Shown: positions 1 through 12,344, numbered from the stretch's first letter. The stretch is DNA of 64,000 nt from Physcomitrium patens (GCF_000002425.4 NC_037270.1:10154494-10218493), one strand, 5' to 3'. Numbers and translations are program-made. Notes: generated by a model not told the origin, from the sequence alone.

Positions 1-824
1 AATCTAGATAAATTTTATGATTGGATTGAAATAAATTTTTGTGAGATAATAGTAAACTTAGTTTATAAAAAAATTATTATTTAATAAAAAAATTAATTTG
101 TAAAATTTTAAAAATTCTTAAGGCAAATAAATGGTGCAATGAGAAGTTATTATTGCTAATAGATTGACGTCAAAGTTGGAAAAAAAAGATGGCCTAAAAA
201 TATAAAATTAAGAAATTTTATTTTAATTTCTAAGTTTATTTTTTTTATAAATTTTGTATGCTTATTGGTAATTAATAGATTGAAATTTGTGCAAATTTTG
301 AAGCAAGATTAATAATTTAATTTATAATTACTGATGTTTTATTTCTTATGACCAATAATACCAAAATCTATATAATATGATTAAGATTGATTTTGGCTTA
401 ATTATAGCTTAATTAAGATTTATTAGGATTTATTTATGATTGATTAAGATTTAATTAGAATTGATTTATGATTTATTTAGAATTTAATTAAGATTTTCTT
501 AGAATTTACTTAAGATTTGGCTAAAATATCTTTAAGATTTTATTAGATGTTGTTAGAATTTACTTAAGATTTTTTTAGGATTTTTTTAATATCATTTTTG
601 ACTTCTTTAGAGATTTTTTAGGATTCTTTTATGATTATTTTTGAAGTTCTCTAAGATTTTTTTAGGATTTGATTAAATTTTTATTAGGATTTTAAAGATT
701 CAATTAGAGTTTATATAGAATTTTATTAAGATTGTTATATTCTTTATTATTTGAAAAATTTAAATTTATCTTTAATAGCCAATTGCTCCATGTATTCTCA
801 AATAAGATGATATATAATATGATA
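1..824 (+). repeat. Family B LTR, 3' portion (B1), cut by window edge
   Basis: AT-rich DNA built from many imperfect reiterations of motifs like aagatttaattagaattta. The right end (ctcaaataagatgatatataatatgata) matches the end of the B3 LTR at 29990-30021, and the same ending occurs in reverse at 3858 and 6892. No coding capacity is seen. It abuts a decayed family A LTR fragment at about 830, so it most likely inserted into element A1. The right boundary is good to about 10 bases. Confidence 0.6.
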
Positions 825-829
825 GTGTC

Positions 830-1062
830 AAAATAGTCTATCATAGCTTCTAAAAAACTCCAAGACAAGGAACTTACTTAGAGTATACTTAATTTGGTAT
901 AAATGGCTATTTTGGTATTATTGGTCATAAGAAATAATAACCTTTTGTCTTTTATTTCATATATATTATTTAATTAGGAGCTACATAGCAATATACTATA
1001 GGACGTCCAATATGTGTTGACTTTGTAAAACATATCTTAACTTGCGAATGAATAAGATATTT
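830..1062 (-). repeat. Family A LTR fragment (A1)
   Basis: Short blocks match the intact A3 LTR in the same orientation, for example the stretch around 965-1040 (aggagctacatagcaatata, then ccaatatgtgttgactttgt), which corresponds to 20510-20560. The rest is heavily decayed. It joins directly to integrase-end sequence at about 1080, so the normal 3' region between pol and LTR has been deleted in this copy. Confidence 0.6.
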
Positions 1063-1079
1063 TAACCTATTTCAATGCC

Positions 1080-1440
1080 ACCTTGAATCTAAGACTTCTT
1101 CTATCTAAAAATCTTGATAATTATCCATTTTATGGAAGGAGGTGACATTTGTCTTGTTTTAGATGTATTCATTGTCTTATAAGGTTCAAAAAGAGACACG
1201 TGGAATATAAGATGTATCTTTATAGACTTTAGTAGATATAATTGATAAGCAACAGGATAGACTTGTTCACAAATACCAAAAGGTTGAAGCCTATAATAGT
1301 CCAACTTATTACAAGCATGAATAAACTTAATATTGCAATGAAGTAATCATGTCTTGTCACTTATAGTGAATTGTAGTTGTTCTTTGCAATAGGTATCTAC
1401 ATTGATCTTTGTGAGTCCTATCAATGCATCTTGATTAGTG
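1080..1440 (-). pseudogene. Integrase C-terminal remnant of family A (A1)
   Basis: Matches the A3 integrase and post-integrase region (about 21540-21870) base for base over long runs, with scattered C-to-T and G-to-A changes: for example, ggttcaaaaagagacacgtgg is shared. This part of the family A protein carries the GPF/SH3-like C-terminal fold and the start of the chromodomain. The only open stretch (1101-1304) is a short leftover piece without a usable start, so it is non-functional. Confidence 0.75.
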
Positions 1441-2664
1441 AATTAGTTAAAAATATAGTTTTAAGTCATTTCATTATACAAATATTAAGATTAAAAATTA
1501 TTTTTAACTATTTAAGTATTTATTAGAATTTAGAAGTATTTATAAGCTATAAAAGTCTTATTAAAAGAAAATTTATAAAAATAGAGTCTTAATAAGTCTT
1601 GGAGGTAATTATCTTAGTTGATTTAGTATTTTTACTTATTGTTAAGTATTAAGGATTAGTTATTAATATTAGTATCTATATTGGCTTTTTAACTATATGT
1701 AATAATTGTTAAAATCCTATCAATAATTAGTTAGTAGTTAGAAGAAGCATAAAAAAGAACTTCATATCTTTTTAATTAATAATATAAAAAATAGGATTTC
1801 TAATAGATTTAAATTTATTTTCATTACTATAAAAAATCATCAAGATAGAAAAATATAGCCTTAAATGGATATTAATATTATAAAAATATTATAATATTTT
1901 TTAGGATTTATTTAAAATTTATTTAGAATTATTTAGGAAGTTTTAGAAAAAAATTCAAGATTTTGGAAAAATTGTGTTTTATCCCTTTGGAAGCCATTAT
2001 GAAAAAACATAATAAGATTTGAAGGTCATACAAGGTTCATAAACTATTTGGATATTTTTAAATACTATGGTGAAGTTAAAAATATAAAAATATGAATTTT
2101 ATTAATTAAAAAAAAGAAGACCAATAGCTAGTCTGATCTTTGTAGAAAGGGAAGTGTACAAGTTCCATATGGATTGTAGCACCTTAAATAGAGTTATGAG
2201 AATAAGACTAAGGCCTTGTGGCATCTCTTAAAAGTAAAATTTATTTATATTACATGTGAGCCTTGGTGAGGTTTGAATCCTTGATCTACAACCAAGTTAT
2301 TATTGAGATAGAATATTTTCATTTAATTTTTTAATTATTCACTTCCTATTTTTAAAACTTTATAAATTATTCATAGTAATTCAGATTTATATATTTATCA
2401 TATCATTAAAAATATAATAAAAATATTTATCTAAAAATATAATTTTTAATATTTAATTTTATTTCATATTAGGTAAAAATTAAATGAACAGACTATTGAT
2501 TACTTTTATTGTATGCAATTGCTTGATTGCTTTTATTTCACTTATTTTGTATTTTGTATTTTGTTTTTTTTATTATTTATTGCATCTTTTACTTCAGACC
2601 ACCAATTACAAATAACTCTTAATTGAGGATATCTTGTAATTTGGATTGAAAGAGGAGATTTATC
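1441..2664. other. Unknown 1.2-kb insert within the A1 integrase
   Basis: A3 integrase homology stops near 1440 and resumes near 2665 at almost the same position in the element (about 21870 in A3), so this block is an insertion. Related short sequences flank it (atctttgtg on the left, atctttta on the right), which could be a decayed target duplication. The content is AT-rich. Bases 1880-1980 resemble family B. A short minus-strand ORF (64 codons at 2542-2736) runs across its right border and has no recognisable domain. No terminal repeats were found by eye. Confidence 0.4.
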
Positions 2665-3857
2665 TTCATAATCTTTTATCATTCTTGAACTTCTTTTAAC
2701 TACATCTTTATTGTTGCATGTAGTTCTAATAAACAATTTGTCAAATCTTTTGTCATAGTATTATCAACTTTTAAAAAGTAAATAACATCAAATTGTAGAT
2801 GATAATAATAATTAGCAAAGAAATATATTTTTTAAATAGAAGAATGTATTAAATTTTTGTACGTAAACTCTGCCAATAGCAAAAGAATTTTTCAATTATA
2901 TTAATGATAGTTGATAGTACACCTCATATATTATTCCAAACCTTGATTTATCCATTCTATTTTTCTATCAATTTGAGCATAAAAGGCCAAAGATAATTTT
3001 ATATCTATCTTCAATGTTATAAAAATGAATCTTTAAAATATTGATGTAAACTGAGTCCATCTATTTGATATAATATCCTTTAGTAATTCATAGTAGTAAT
3101 AGATTTTGTCAAAAAAAAGCTTAAATATTTCTTTACTTAAAATATATTTTATATATGATATAAAATATGTCATTTTGGTGAAGCAATCTATAATCATAAA
3201 TTTAAAATTATATGAACTTGAACTTGAAAGATCCATAATAAAATCTATAGGAATACAAGACCATGATTGTTTTGATATAGGCAATAGTTGAAAAAATCCA
3301 TAAGATCAATAATGAAGAATTTTTGATCTTGAACAAATGTCACATGACTATATAAAGTCTTTCATGGCATTTTTCAATTGCAGCCTCTAAAAATCTTTGA
3401 ATATAAGCTCTAAAGTCTTATTATATCCAAGTTATCTTGCCGTTAAAAAGTTGTAACGTGCTTGAAGAACACATAAATGTATTCTTTTTTGGAACATATA
3501 GGAAACATTTGAAATAGAGTAGGTTGTGCTTGAATTAAAACTTGGAAGTATCATGAAACTTATAAGAAGTATTCTTAATATTATAAATAAGAAGATCAAA
3601 GGACATACTTGATTGAATTTACTTGAAAAAAATTGAATTAAAAATCAATATTGATTTTATTACTCAAAGACAAAAATACTCTAGCTTCAATAAAATTATT
3701 CTTTATAAATCAAAAGTTATATTTTTTTATGTGATGCAAGAAAAAACATCTAAAATGAGCGTCTAAAAAACTTTGTTGTTTTTTGGATTGATAAGTGATC
3801 TTGAAATCAATTTTTGATAAAAACATGCTCCAACAAGCTTGATCATAATTCAAAACA
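2665..3857 (-). pseudogene. Integrase core remnant of family A (A1)
   Basis: Parallel to A3 21870-23050. It covers the integrase catalytic core, the zinc-binding head and the linker from RNase H. An 83-codon open stretch at 3033-3284 still shows the integrase N-terminal core pattern (IDFIMDL then FMIIDCFTKMTYFI) and reaches the decayed SNRWTQF version of the SDRGTQF active-site motif. Many stops and frameshifts interrupt the rest. Homology ends abruptly at 3857, where family B element B2 begins, and continues at about 8487. Confidence 0.75.
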
Positions 3858-4757
3858 TGTTATATCACATGAAGTTTTCTTTGAAAATGTGCCACATATT
3901 TAATTATAGAAGGTAAAAGAAATTTGCAAAAATAAGTCTTAATTATTTTAATATAATCATATATAAATTTCAATTAAATCTTAAAAAATATAATCAAATA
4001 TTAATTAAACTCACTTGAAATTTCAAAAAAATTATAAAAAAAATACAAAAGAATCCCAAAGAACTTCTAAAAGAATCATAAAGAAACCTTAAAAAAACTG
4101 AAGAAATCTAAAAGAAATAAAAAAAAAATCCTAAAGAAATTTAAAAGAAGTCCATAAAAACCTCAAAGAAGATCTTATAAAATCTAAAGAAAACTTAAAG
4201 AAAACTAAAAGAAATCTATAATAATTTTAAAGAAATATTTAAGAAATCATAAAGAAATCCTTAAAAAATCCAAAAGAAATCCTTAAGAAATTCTAAACCT
4301 TCAACCTTAAATCATCTTTAACTAGATCTTAAATCTTAAATCAATCTTAATCAGATCCTAAATTCTAAACCAAGTCTTAATCAAATCTTAAATCTTAAAT
4401 TAAATCTTAATTAACTTCTGAGCAAATCCTAATCAAAACCTAATTAATTAAAATTAATCCTAAGATAATTTTAGAACCTTAATATTTATTGATTAATCTA
4501 TTGATCTTGCTTGAAATTTTACATACCTCTTAATTTCTTAGTTAATAACAAGAACAACAAAATTGAAGAGAATTGAACTTATAAAATGAGAAAAAAATAT
4601 CATAATTCACTTAAGTGTTGATTTGTCTCTATCTTTGATCTTAATGTTGATCTTCCAACAATAATAACTCATAATTGAACTATTAATATGTTCTCAAATT
4701 TTACACAAGTGTTGGAAGTTAAGTCAACTATTAGCTCCAATAAAAATCACCTTGTGT
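3858..4757 (-). repeat. Left direct repeat (LTR part) of B2
   Basis: Matches 6892-7758 with decay. The order is the TGTTATAT start, a gtaaaagaaatttg block, long stretches of aatcctaaagaaatc-type reiterations, then cttaatgttgatcttccaac. It diverges from the right copy at about 4757, which suggests that the U3 part was lost or replaced. Confidence 0.55.
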
Positions 4758-6891
4758 GTATTAGCTACTTATATTATCCATCTATGTTCTATATTAATTG
4801 GCCATCTTTGCTTCTTATAAAGATCCTTAAATATAATATTTATTTTGGAACCGTGGTTAATTAAAGTAATAATTAATTCTTTGATATCTTCTTCTTTTAT
4901 CAATATTTTTGTAGTTGCTCTTGTCTAATGCTTTCAAGTATAATAGCTTGAAGCTTCTATTTTCTTATTACTATAATCTTCAAAACATACTCATTAATTA
5001 TAACCATTTTTTTTAATTATTAATTTCTTGTAACTATTATCACCTCTTCTTTATTGTTATATATATCTTTGCATCAATTGCATGACTTATTTCAACTTCA
5101 TCCACATATTATCTCTTCTTTTTTATGCTATTAATAATAATATAATAAAATTCTTTCTTTGCAATTTTTAAAATCTCTTTCAATATAAATTCCACCTTAG
5201 TATTTAGTACACATTCTTCCAAGACCCTCTTTAAATCTATTACTGCTTCAATATCAAAAAGTAGTTTATAAGCTATTGATTTATCTTTATCTTTTGTTTC
5301 TTTTGCTTTTTTTTTTCAATGTTGAAGTATCCTTTGTAGATAATTCTTGTGAAGCAGCCTCACAAGCCTTATCTTCTTAAGTTTGCCTCTTAAAATAATT
5401 TCTTTTTTTTGTATCATCAAAATTTCTTTGCCTCTTTTTTTCCATCAAGGCTTGATGTTGGCTCTTAGTAATATATGCATGAATTGAAAGAACTTATATA
5501 GGTTCTTTCTAATGTATTGCATTGCATATTATAGATACAATTTTTAATAATGCTTCTTAAGGCGTTTTACCTTCCTATATTATAGAAATGATAGAAGTCT
5601 AAAATCTACTTGTCTCTATACTTCCATCAAAATCATAATCAATCATACCACCATAACTTTTACTTTCTTATATTACTATTCTATAAGCTACTAAATAGTC
5701 TTGATTCAATGCTCTTGTACATTTCTTACCAAAATTGATTTGAATGAAGTTCCTTATATCTTTTAATACCACCTTTCTATCTTTCCTAAAAAATAACTCT
5801 TTATTATATTATATCATTAAATTTGTTATAATTTTTTATAGTATGAAAAACATCACTACACTAAATGCATCTTTGTATATACTCTTGTTTATAAACAATC
5901 TTTAAATTATTTATAGAAGTCTTTTTTTTAAGTCTTACTAATTTGATTTGAAGATCTCATATTCTATATATAATTTCTTCAATTTCCGTATCTTTTTTCT
6001 TTGATGTAAATACTAGATATTAAATATTAGGCATTACTAATTATATTGTATATACTTGATTTTTAGGTACTTGTATTAATTTTGGAATATTAATCCTATC
6101 CTTCTCCTCTCTTGTTTTACAAACAAATCTATAATATTTTCAACATTTTTCTACTTTGTTGTTAATCCTTCATCTTCTTCCTTATTTTTAAGAAGCAACT
6201 CTAATTTTTCTTGCAATTCTCCATCAGCACCTTGAAGAAACAATTCAACCTTATTTGGCTCTAATATTGACTTTTCTACCTTTGATAATTGAAAATACTA
6301 TCTTTTAAATTTTTTTAATAATTCCATTACTTGTAAATTCTTGTTAGTCTGTTCAATCTATTTTACAAATAATTTTTTAATAACACAATCAAAGTCCTTT
6401 AAGAAGTATTTATCTTTTAATGGATGTAAAAATATTTTTCGTGAATTTCTATAATGCTTCATAATTGATATAACATATTTTCATATCTTTAATACTATGG
6501 CAAGCCCAAATAGCTTAATCATCTTCTACTCAAAAATTCAATTTAATTTCATTTTTTACATATAAAATCTTAAATATTTTAAAATTTCTCTTCTATTAAA
6601 TTAATTAAATTTGTTAAACATTTCTTGTAATGATTTGCTTGTAAAAAATTCCTTGCAATTATTACTTTGCATTTACTAAATAAATAATATAAAAGCTTAA
6701 AATATGCTTGCAATAGTTGGATCCATGTACATACTTTATCTTTTAGTGGAAACTCTACTAGAAGCTCTTCTTGTAGCTCCACTTAAAGCTCTTCCTATAG
6801 CTCCTTCAAAAATTTTATTTTTATTTTTTATTAAATAAAAATAAAAATAAAAATAAAAAATTCTAAGGTTTATACATTAGATTCATCAAAT
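4758..6891 (-). other. Internal region of B2, unassigned
   Basis: About 2.1 kb between the two direct repeats. The plus strand is rich in CTT/TCT triplets, so the minus strand would read Lys/Glu/Ser-rich (for example around 5300-5420 and 6170-6320). The longest open stretch is 67 codons at 6579-6782. No gag zinc knuckle, protease DSG, YLDD or integrase DDE motif could be found. It may be a decayed structural ORF of a non-autonomous retroelement, but that is a guess. Confidence 0.3.
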
Positions 6892-8486
6892 ATGTTATAT
6901 TATGTGAAGTCTTGCTTGAAAATGTACCAAACACTTGAGTGTAGAAAGTAAAAGAAATTTGTAATAACAAGTCCTAACAATTCTAATATAATAATATATA
7001 AATTGTAATTAAAGCTTAAAAAGTATAATCAAACTTTGATTAAGATCAATTAGATTTTTAAATAAATCATAAAAGAAATACGAAGAATTCCTAAAAAACT
7101 TCTAAAAAAATTATAAAAAAATAATAAAGAAATCCTAAATAAACCTAAAAAAATCTAAAAGAAATAAAAAAATAATCCTTAAAAAATCCTAAAGTAATCT
7201 AAAAAAAATCTATAAAAACCTTAAAGAAATGGAAAAGAAATCCTAAAGAAATCCACAAGAATCTTTAAAAAATCCAAAAATAACTCTAAAGAAATCTTAA
7301 ATCTTAAATCCTAAATCAATCCTAATTAGATTTTAAATAATAAATAAATCCTAATTAGATTCTAAATTCTAAACCAAATCCTAATCAATTCTTAAATAAA
7401 TCTTAACCAAAACCTAATCTATTCAAACCAATCCTAACAAAAATCTAACCAATTCAAACTAATTTTAAGATAGTTATTGAACCACAATATCTATTGCTTA
7501 AATTTTTAATCTTGCATAAAATTTAAATAACTTTCAATCTCTTAATTAACAATAAGCACAATAAATTTGAAAAAAAATTGAACTTAAAAAATGAAGAAAA
7601 AATGTCATAATCTATTTGGATATTGGCCAGCGTCTATCTTTTATCTTAATAATGATCTTCAAGCAATAATAATTCTTAATTAAATTATTAATATGATTTC
7701 AAATTTTATATAAATATTGAAAGTAAAGTCAATTATTAGCTATAATAAAAATCTTTTCGATCCAATTAGTAGATTATTACAAACTTTAGATAACCTTATT
7801 GAATCTAAAAATCTAATTTTTGAAAATTTTATCCACTTATACTTTATTATCTTCCAATATAACTATTTCATTAAATTCAAATTTATAACATACATTCAAC
7901 ACAACTGAACTCATAATCCTACAAAATTTCACTTATAGATCTACTACAAAATTGACATAATTTACCAAATTATAAATCCTATTTTATTTTACAAAACCTA
8001 AAATCACCTAAAACAACCCTAATTTTACAAAGCTCTTAAAAAATCATTCTAAACTCAAATTACTCAAAATCAATGATTCAAGAAATTCTATAAAGTATTC
8101 TCTCAAATTCCAGTCTTTAATTTACAAAAGAACTTCAAAGTTGCCCTCAGTACATAGTTTTGTCCCTCAGGATCTCATTTCAATCTAAATTAATAACCGG
8201 TCCTTTTTAGATAACATTGTTTAGAAATTTGAGATAATTTTATTTTAGCCTTTTTTTTATTCTTTCTTAAATATATCTATATCAATTTCTTATCTTACTT
8301 ACTTTGATTTGATTCATTTATGCCTCTAGAAAGTAAATAGGAGTTTTTTCTAGTAAAGGTAATATTAATATTATTTTTTTTTCTAATTATAATAATTTAT
8401 CATTTTTTTTCTACTACATTTGTCTACTAGGATCTTTTATAATAATATCTATATATTTATTTTTTACCATATAATTGTGATACTAT
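6892..8486 (-). repeat. Right LTR of B2
   Basis: Reads in the minus direction as the same sequence as the B3 solo LTR (28574-30021). It includes the block around 8305-8360 that matches the B3 start region (cataaataaagcaaaata and ttctatttattttgtag on the B3 strand). It ends near atgaca at about 8480, next to resumed A1 RNase H sequence. Confidence 0.55.
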
Positions 8487-9446
8487 GACACCCATTGATA
8501 TGAAGTATTCAAAGTTTTTGTGATTTGTATACACGATGGTTGGATTCAAGGCACCTTCTAGATAATAGCACTATTTTTAAAATGAATCCTTAATTATAAG
8601 AATTTCTTTATTATAAATCTTATAGTTAATTTTAACTATTAAAAATTTTCTTAAATGAAAAACTATTGAGTGAAGTTTATTATTTATTCCCATTTGTGAT
8701 AATATGGCACCCAAAGCAAAGTCTAATGCACCTATTTTCATAAAGAATGGTTTAAAAAAGTTAATGCAATATAAAATTGGTGTAAAAATAAAAATTATCT
8801 TCAATATTTCAAATGTTGTTTTTATTTCTTTATTCTATTTAATTTTATTTTTACAAGTCAAATGTGAATGGAATTAAAACTTGAAAGAAGTCTTTAATGA
8901 AGATTCAGTAATAGTTAGCAAATCTTAAAAAAATATTGGACATCTCTTATTGTTTTTAAGATTTTTCAATGCATAATAGTTTGAACTTTTTTAAGATCTA
9001 TTATAAGTCCATTTGAAATGATGTATTCTAAAAAATTGACTTGAGTAGTATAAAATACATACTTTTTTATCTTAACATAAAGTCTTGTATATCTTAGTTT
9101 TTATAACACACAATAAATATGATTTTTATATTCTTTTATATTCTTAAAATAGATTAAAATGTTGTCTAGATAATAGACAATAAAGTCATCTAAAAATTCT
9201 CAAAAGACATCATTCATTAGATATTGAAAAGCTGTTGGTGCATTTGTAAGTCCAAAAGACATGATAATGTATTTGAAATGGCAGTTGAACTCTTTCTTGA
9301 AAGTCAATTGAATAGTCATAGGAATGATATTCAAAAAAAATATCTACATTTTTTTTCTCAAATATATCTTTAAAGTCTTAATATTGGCTTGAATTACTTA
9401 AAGTCTTTTCACAATTAAAAATAGGTATTGCATAAATGACATAAGG
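8487..9446 (-). pseudogene. RNase H and reverse transcriptase remnant of family A (A1)
   Basis: Continues A1 after the B2 insertion. The 75-codon open stretch at 8577-8804 is the RNase H region and reads FFMKIGALDFALGAILSQMG where A3 has FFMETDASDFALGAVLSQMG, so the catalytic DAS is destroyed. Bases 8930-9260 parallel the A3 RT region from 23500 to 23870. The A3 stretch 23870-24213 is missing (deletion at about 9275), and the copy then runs on to A3 position about 24365. It stops at the left edge of element T. Confidence 0.75.
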
Positions 9447-9448
9447 TA

Positions 9449-10221
9449 ATTGTGATTTTTATTTTACTTATTCTACAATTCTTTCCAGAATAAACATGTA
9501 TAAGGGAATTCAAACACAAGGAAAGACTAAGCGCATGAGTTTTACTTGTTAGGGTCACACAATTAACTGTATTCCAAACCACTAAAATACTAAGAAACAC
9601 TACAATGCTTCCTCCTAGTAACAATACTCCTTCATCAATTGATAACTACAATGTGCAACCCTGCACTCTCAAAAGACCGCTCAAAATTCAATAAATTCCA
9701 TCCAACACTAGGAATAACAGACTTCACTCCAACCAATCTAAATTCACAGAATTCTTATAATTACAGACTTCCTCTGTCGAAACACACATACACAACTCTC
9801 AATAAACAACAATCATAATCTTCCATCCATAATCAATCTTCCAATAACTTCTCATATAATTCAATCACTCAGTACTCCAATTACATAATCAATAACTCAT
9901 AAATTAATCTCTGATTTATTCCACAGACTCACTTCTCAGTATTCAAAAACTATCCATTACTCTTCAACAACAAAGAAAATAAAAAAAAACAAAGAAGAAG
10001 CACCAAACTTAACCCCGACTCATGACTATCATAGTCTGACACCTTGATAAACTTCTACAACTCCTATATAATTGCTACTGATTTCTAGATTCTAACCGTA
10101 ATCCTATAATAATCACTTTTAATAACTGAATCAATCATTCATCCTCTTAAAATGACTATTCTATGGACTATTAGTTTATTTTACCAATATCTTACAAAAA
10201 TGAACTAATATCTATTCTACA
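9449..10221 (-). repeat. Probable 3' LTR of element T
   Basis: Non-coding, less AT-rich sequence between the extra ORF and A1. The right border is placed at ...TTCTACA (10221). Just to its right the plus strand reads tagccccattcct, giving a purine-rich AGGAATGGGGCTA on the element strand immediately before TGTAGAATAG, as expected for a polypurine tract plus LTR start. The left border (tgtgattttta at about 9449) is where family A similarity ends. There is no second LTR in the window to confirm it. Confidence 0.4.
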
Positions 10222-10329
10222 TAGCCCCATTCCTATCTATGCAGTGTCCTCGCAATTATACAATAGATACCTATTTAAAAACTACTTAAAAAAATTCTAT
10301 AAAATTACTATTTCCTATCACCCACTCAA

Positions 10330-11468
10330 TTAATCATTTGCTGCATCATCTAATGTAGGTTCCACCAAATTTGGTTCTAAATTCAAATCTTATTCCTCCT
10401 CTAATCTGTCCATTGACTCCTTCCTCAACTGGTTTGATAGATCTTCATTATACTCACCCAATTCACGGATTTGAGCCTCCAGTTTCAAGATCTGGGTATC
10501 ACCGAGTTCCAACTGATGCTGCTGCTGACTCATCCATTCTGGAACATCTTCAATTGACACTTGTGACTGGCTTCTCACTGTAGACTCTTTCGTCAATTTT
10601 ACCACCTCAACTTGTAAAACTTCGATTTTGGACCTCAACTTCTCCATTTTGCATCTAGATTGGTCACTCAATGTTTCTTTCTCTTTTGTCAATAACTCTG
10701 CCTTGTCTCCTTCTGCCTGCAACTGGCAATTGAGTTTCTCCCTTTCCAAATCCTATGTCTTGCGATTCTTGATCAATTCGTCCCTTTGTCCTTTCACAAT
10801 CCGTAAGATGTGTTCTTTTTCTTTTGTCCAAGACTCATATTGGTGAACCCATTTTCGCTCCTATACTAGTTTGGATTCTCCAATTTCGTTTCTTGTTCTT
10901 CAATTCTTTGGTTTTGCTCTGATATCACGTTCTTACTATCCTCTAAATTCCATTTGCTACTACCGTCTACTTCCAATGCTCATACCATACAATGTATTTG
11001 TGAAATGTGCTTCAATAAAGCATTCTTAAGACGTATTCCTTCGGACAATCAACCTTGTAGAAATGCCAATTGATTAATATCCATCGAAATTGGGATTTCA
11101 TTCTCTTCTTCTATCGCTAAACAAATTGGAATCTATTTTGATTCAATAACTGGAATGACACCTTATACCAATGTACGACTTGACTTCCCAATTTTGTGTA
11201 TTACATCTATTGTATTGACATTCTGTGCCAACGAATTTCGTTCTCTTTATAGAGGTACTAGAACAGGTACAGGACTTTCCTCTACTAGTGGTGTTTGATG
11301 CAATGCGTGTACGATCACAGCATACACATAATTGGAACAAAGTAAATAAATAAACTTTCTCAATTTCTACTTGGCTCATACCTCCGCATGAATACGAAAG
11401 GCTACGTACATTGTCCAATTGAACACGATCTCTTTCAGCACCCCTACTGTTACATACAATAACCGTTT

Positions 11469-11507
<39 letters not shown>

Positions 11508-12019
11508 GAGTGTCGGTACAATTCTAACCGCCTCACTACAAAATGGAACCATTCCACGAGTTCTGGTGAAATTGCCTCAGCAGTCCGTCAACCTTGGTTC
11601 CTCTCAAAGGCCAACATACCTCCTTTGAAATATCTTTCTGGATTGAAGTCGCTTGAGTCATCAACTCCTACGACAATTTCTCCAATGGAAAGATACAGCA
11701 TCTTTTTCAGGATTGTTCCAACAATCCCGATAATTTATCCTTGTACTACACTCGATCCATCCTCTGGGTCGTAGTTTGCGATATATTCTTCCACTAATGA
11801 CACATTAATTGATGGTAAGCAATCTGACAGGTGCAAAAATTAGAACAATTTTGCATTCCAAAAGTCTTTTATTTTTTTTGGCATCTACTAGATATTCAAC
11901 TTCATCGATTCCATATTGGTAACGATTATTATAAAAGGTGGTTTTGATGCATGTCTAGCTCTCATGTTTTGGCCAATGTCCTCTTTATTTGTAGCTCGCT
12001 TTGCTCTTTCAATTGCCAT
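10330..12019 (-). pseudogene. Extra ORF of element T, 3' of integrase, with C-terminal coiled coil
   Basis: Starting at an ATG at 12019 (reads MAIERAKRATNKEDIGQNMR), the minus strand can be followed to a stop at 10330-10332. It has a few in-frame stops, at least one frame change and a TA-repeat expansion at about 11472. The N-terminal half is globular (segments such as LVEEYIANYDPEDGSS and SDFNPERYFKGGM). The last 200 or so residues are a long charged coiled coil (REKLNCQLQAEGDKAELL and following heptads; cleanest open part 10390-10749, 119 codons). It lies 3' of integrase, where some Tat-lineage elements carry extra ORFs. The N-terminal layout resembles retroelement-borne 'plant transposon protein' domains, but I cannot assign a family. 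Not an obvious env: no signal peptide or membrane anchor is seen. Confidence 0.6.
11472..11504. repeat. (TA)n microsatellite
   Basis: About 16 uninterrupted TA units inside the extra ORF of element T. They sit between the globular half and the segment that leads to the coiled coil, and probably expanded from a short TAY-coding run after the ORF died. Confidence 0.9.
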
Positions 12020-12344
12020 GACGCTCCCTCTCTCAAGCTCTTAAGTAGAATTACTACGCTTGAAAATGTAAGAAACACGAGAAATAACAATCTCAAAAAA
12101 CAACCAAGAACGACAACACAGAATGATCTCTAACTGGTGCCCCACTTCTATTCTCTTACTACCGGTGATCATGACAACATGTTACCCTTACTGTCGATTT
12201 CTCACCTCCATCCTATTTGACACATTAATAACTACTAACTATCCTTTCAGTCGCCTCTACATCCTAACACACTTATACCATACTTAGGTCTACCTTGTGT
12301 CCATTCAAAGTCACCCTTCCGAAAAAAATAAAAATCCGTTTGGG

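Larger units (their letters stand above)
3858..8486 (-). mobile_element. Family B element (B2), no recognisable pol
   Basis: Interrupts the A1 pol remnant: A3-like sequence stops at 3857 and resumes at 8487 with little or no loss. The element starts TGTTATATCACATGAAG. A second copy of that sequence and the following roughly 850 bp lies at 6892, so the ends are direct repeats. The right repeat (6892-8486) looks like a complete LTR, while the left one matches only to about 4757. No reverse transcriptase or integrase motif is visible in between, so this looks like a large non-autonomous derivative. Minus orientation is set by comparison with B3 and B6. Confidence 0.5.

Noticed and set aside
2260-2285. 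gaggtttgaatcctt resembles a tRNA B box, with an A-box-like tagctagtctgat near 2125
   Set aside because: Spacing of about 140 bases is too long for a tRNA and no cloverleaf forms. At best a SINE-like trace.
10371-10846. Plus-strand ORFs of 70 and 72 codons
   Set aside because: Antisense to the coiled-coil ORF of element T.
9449-12019. Extra ORF of element T as an envelope gene
   Set aside because: No signal peptide, membrane anchor or cleavage site seen. The C-terminal coiled coil is a soluble type.
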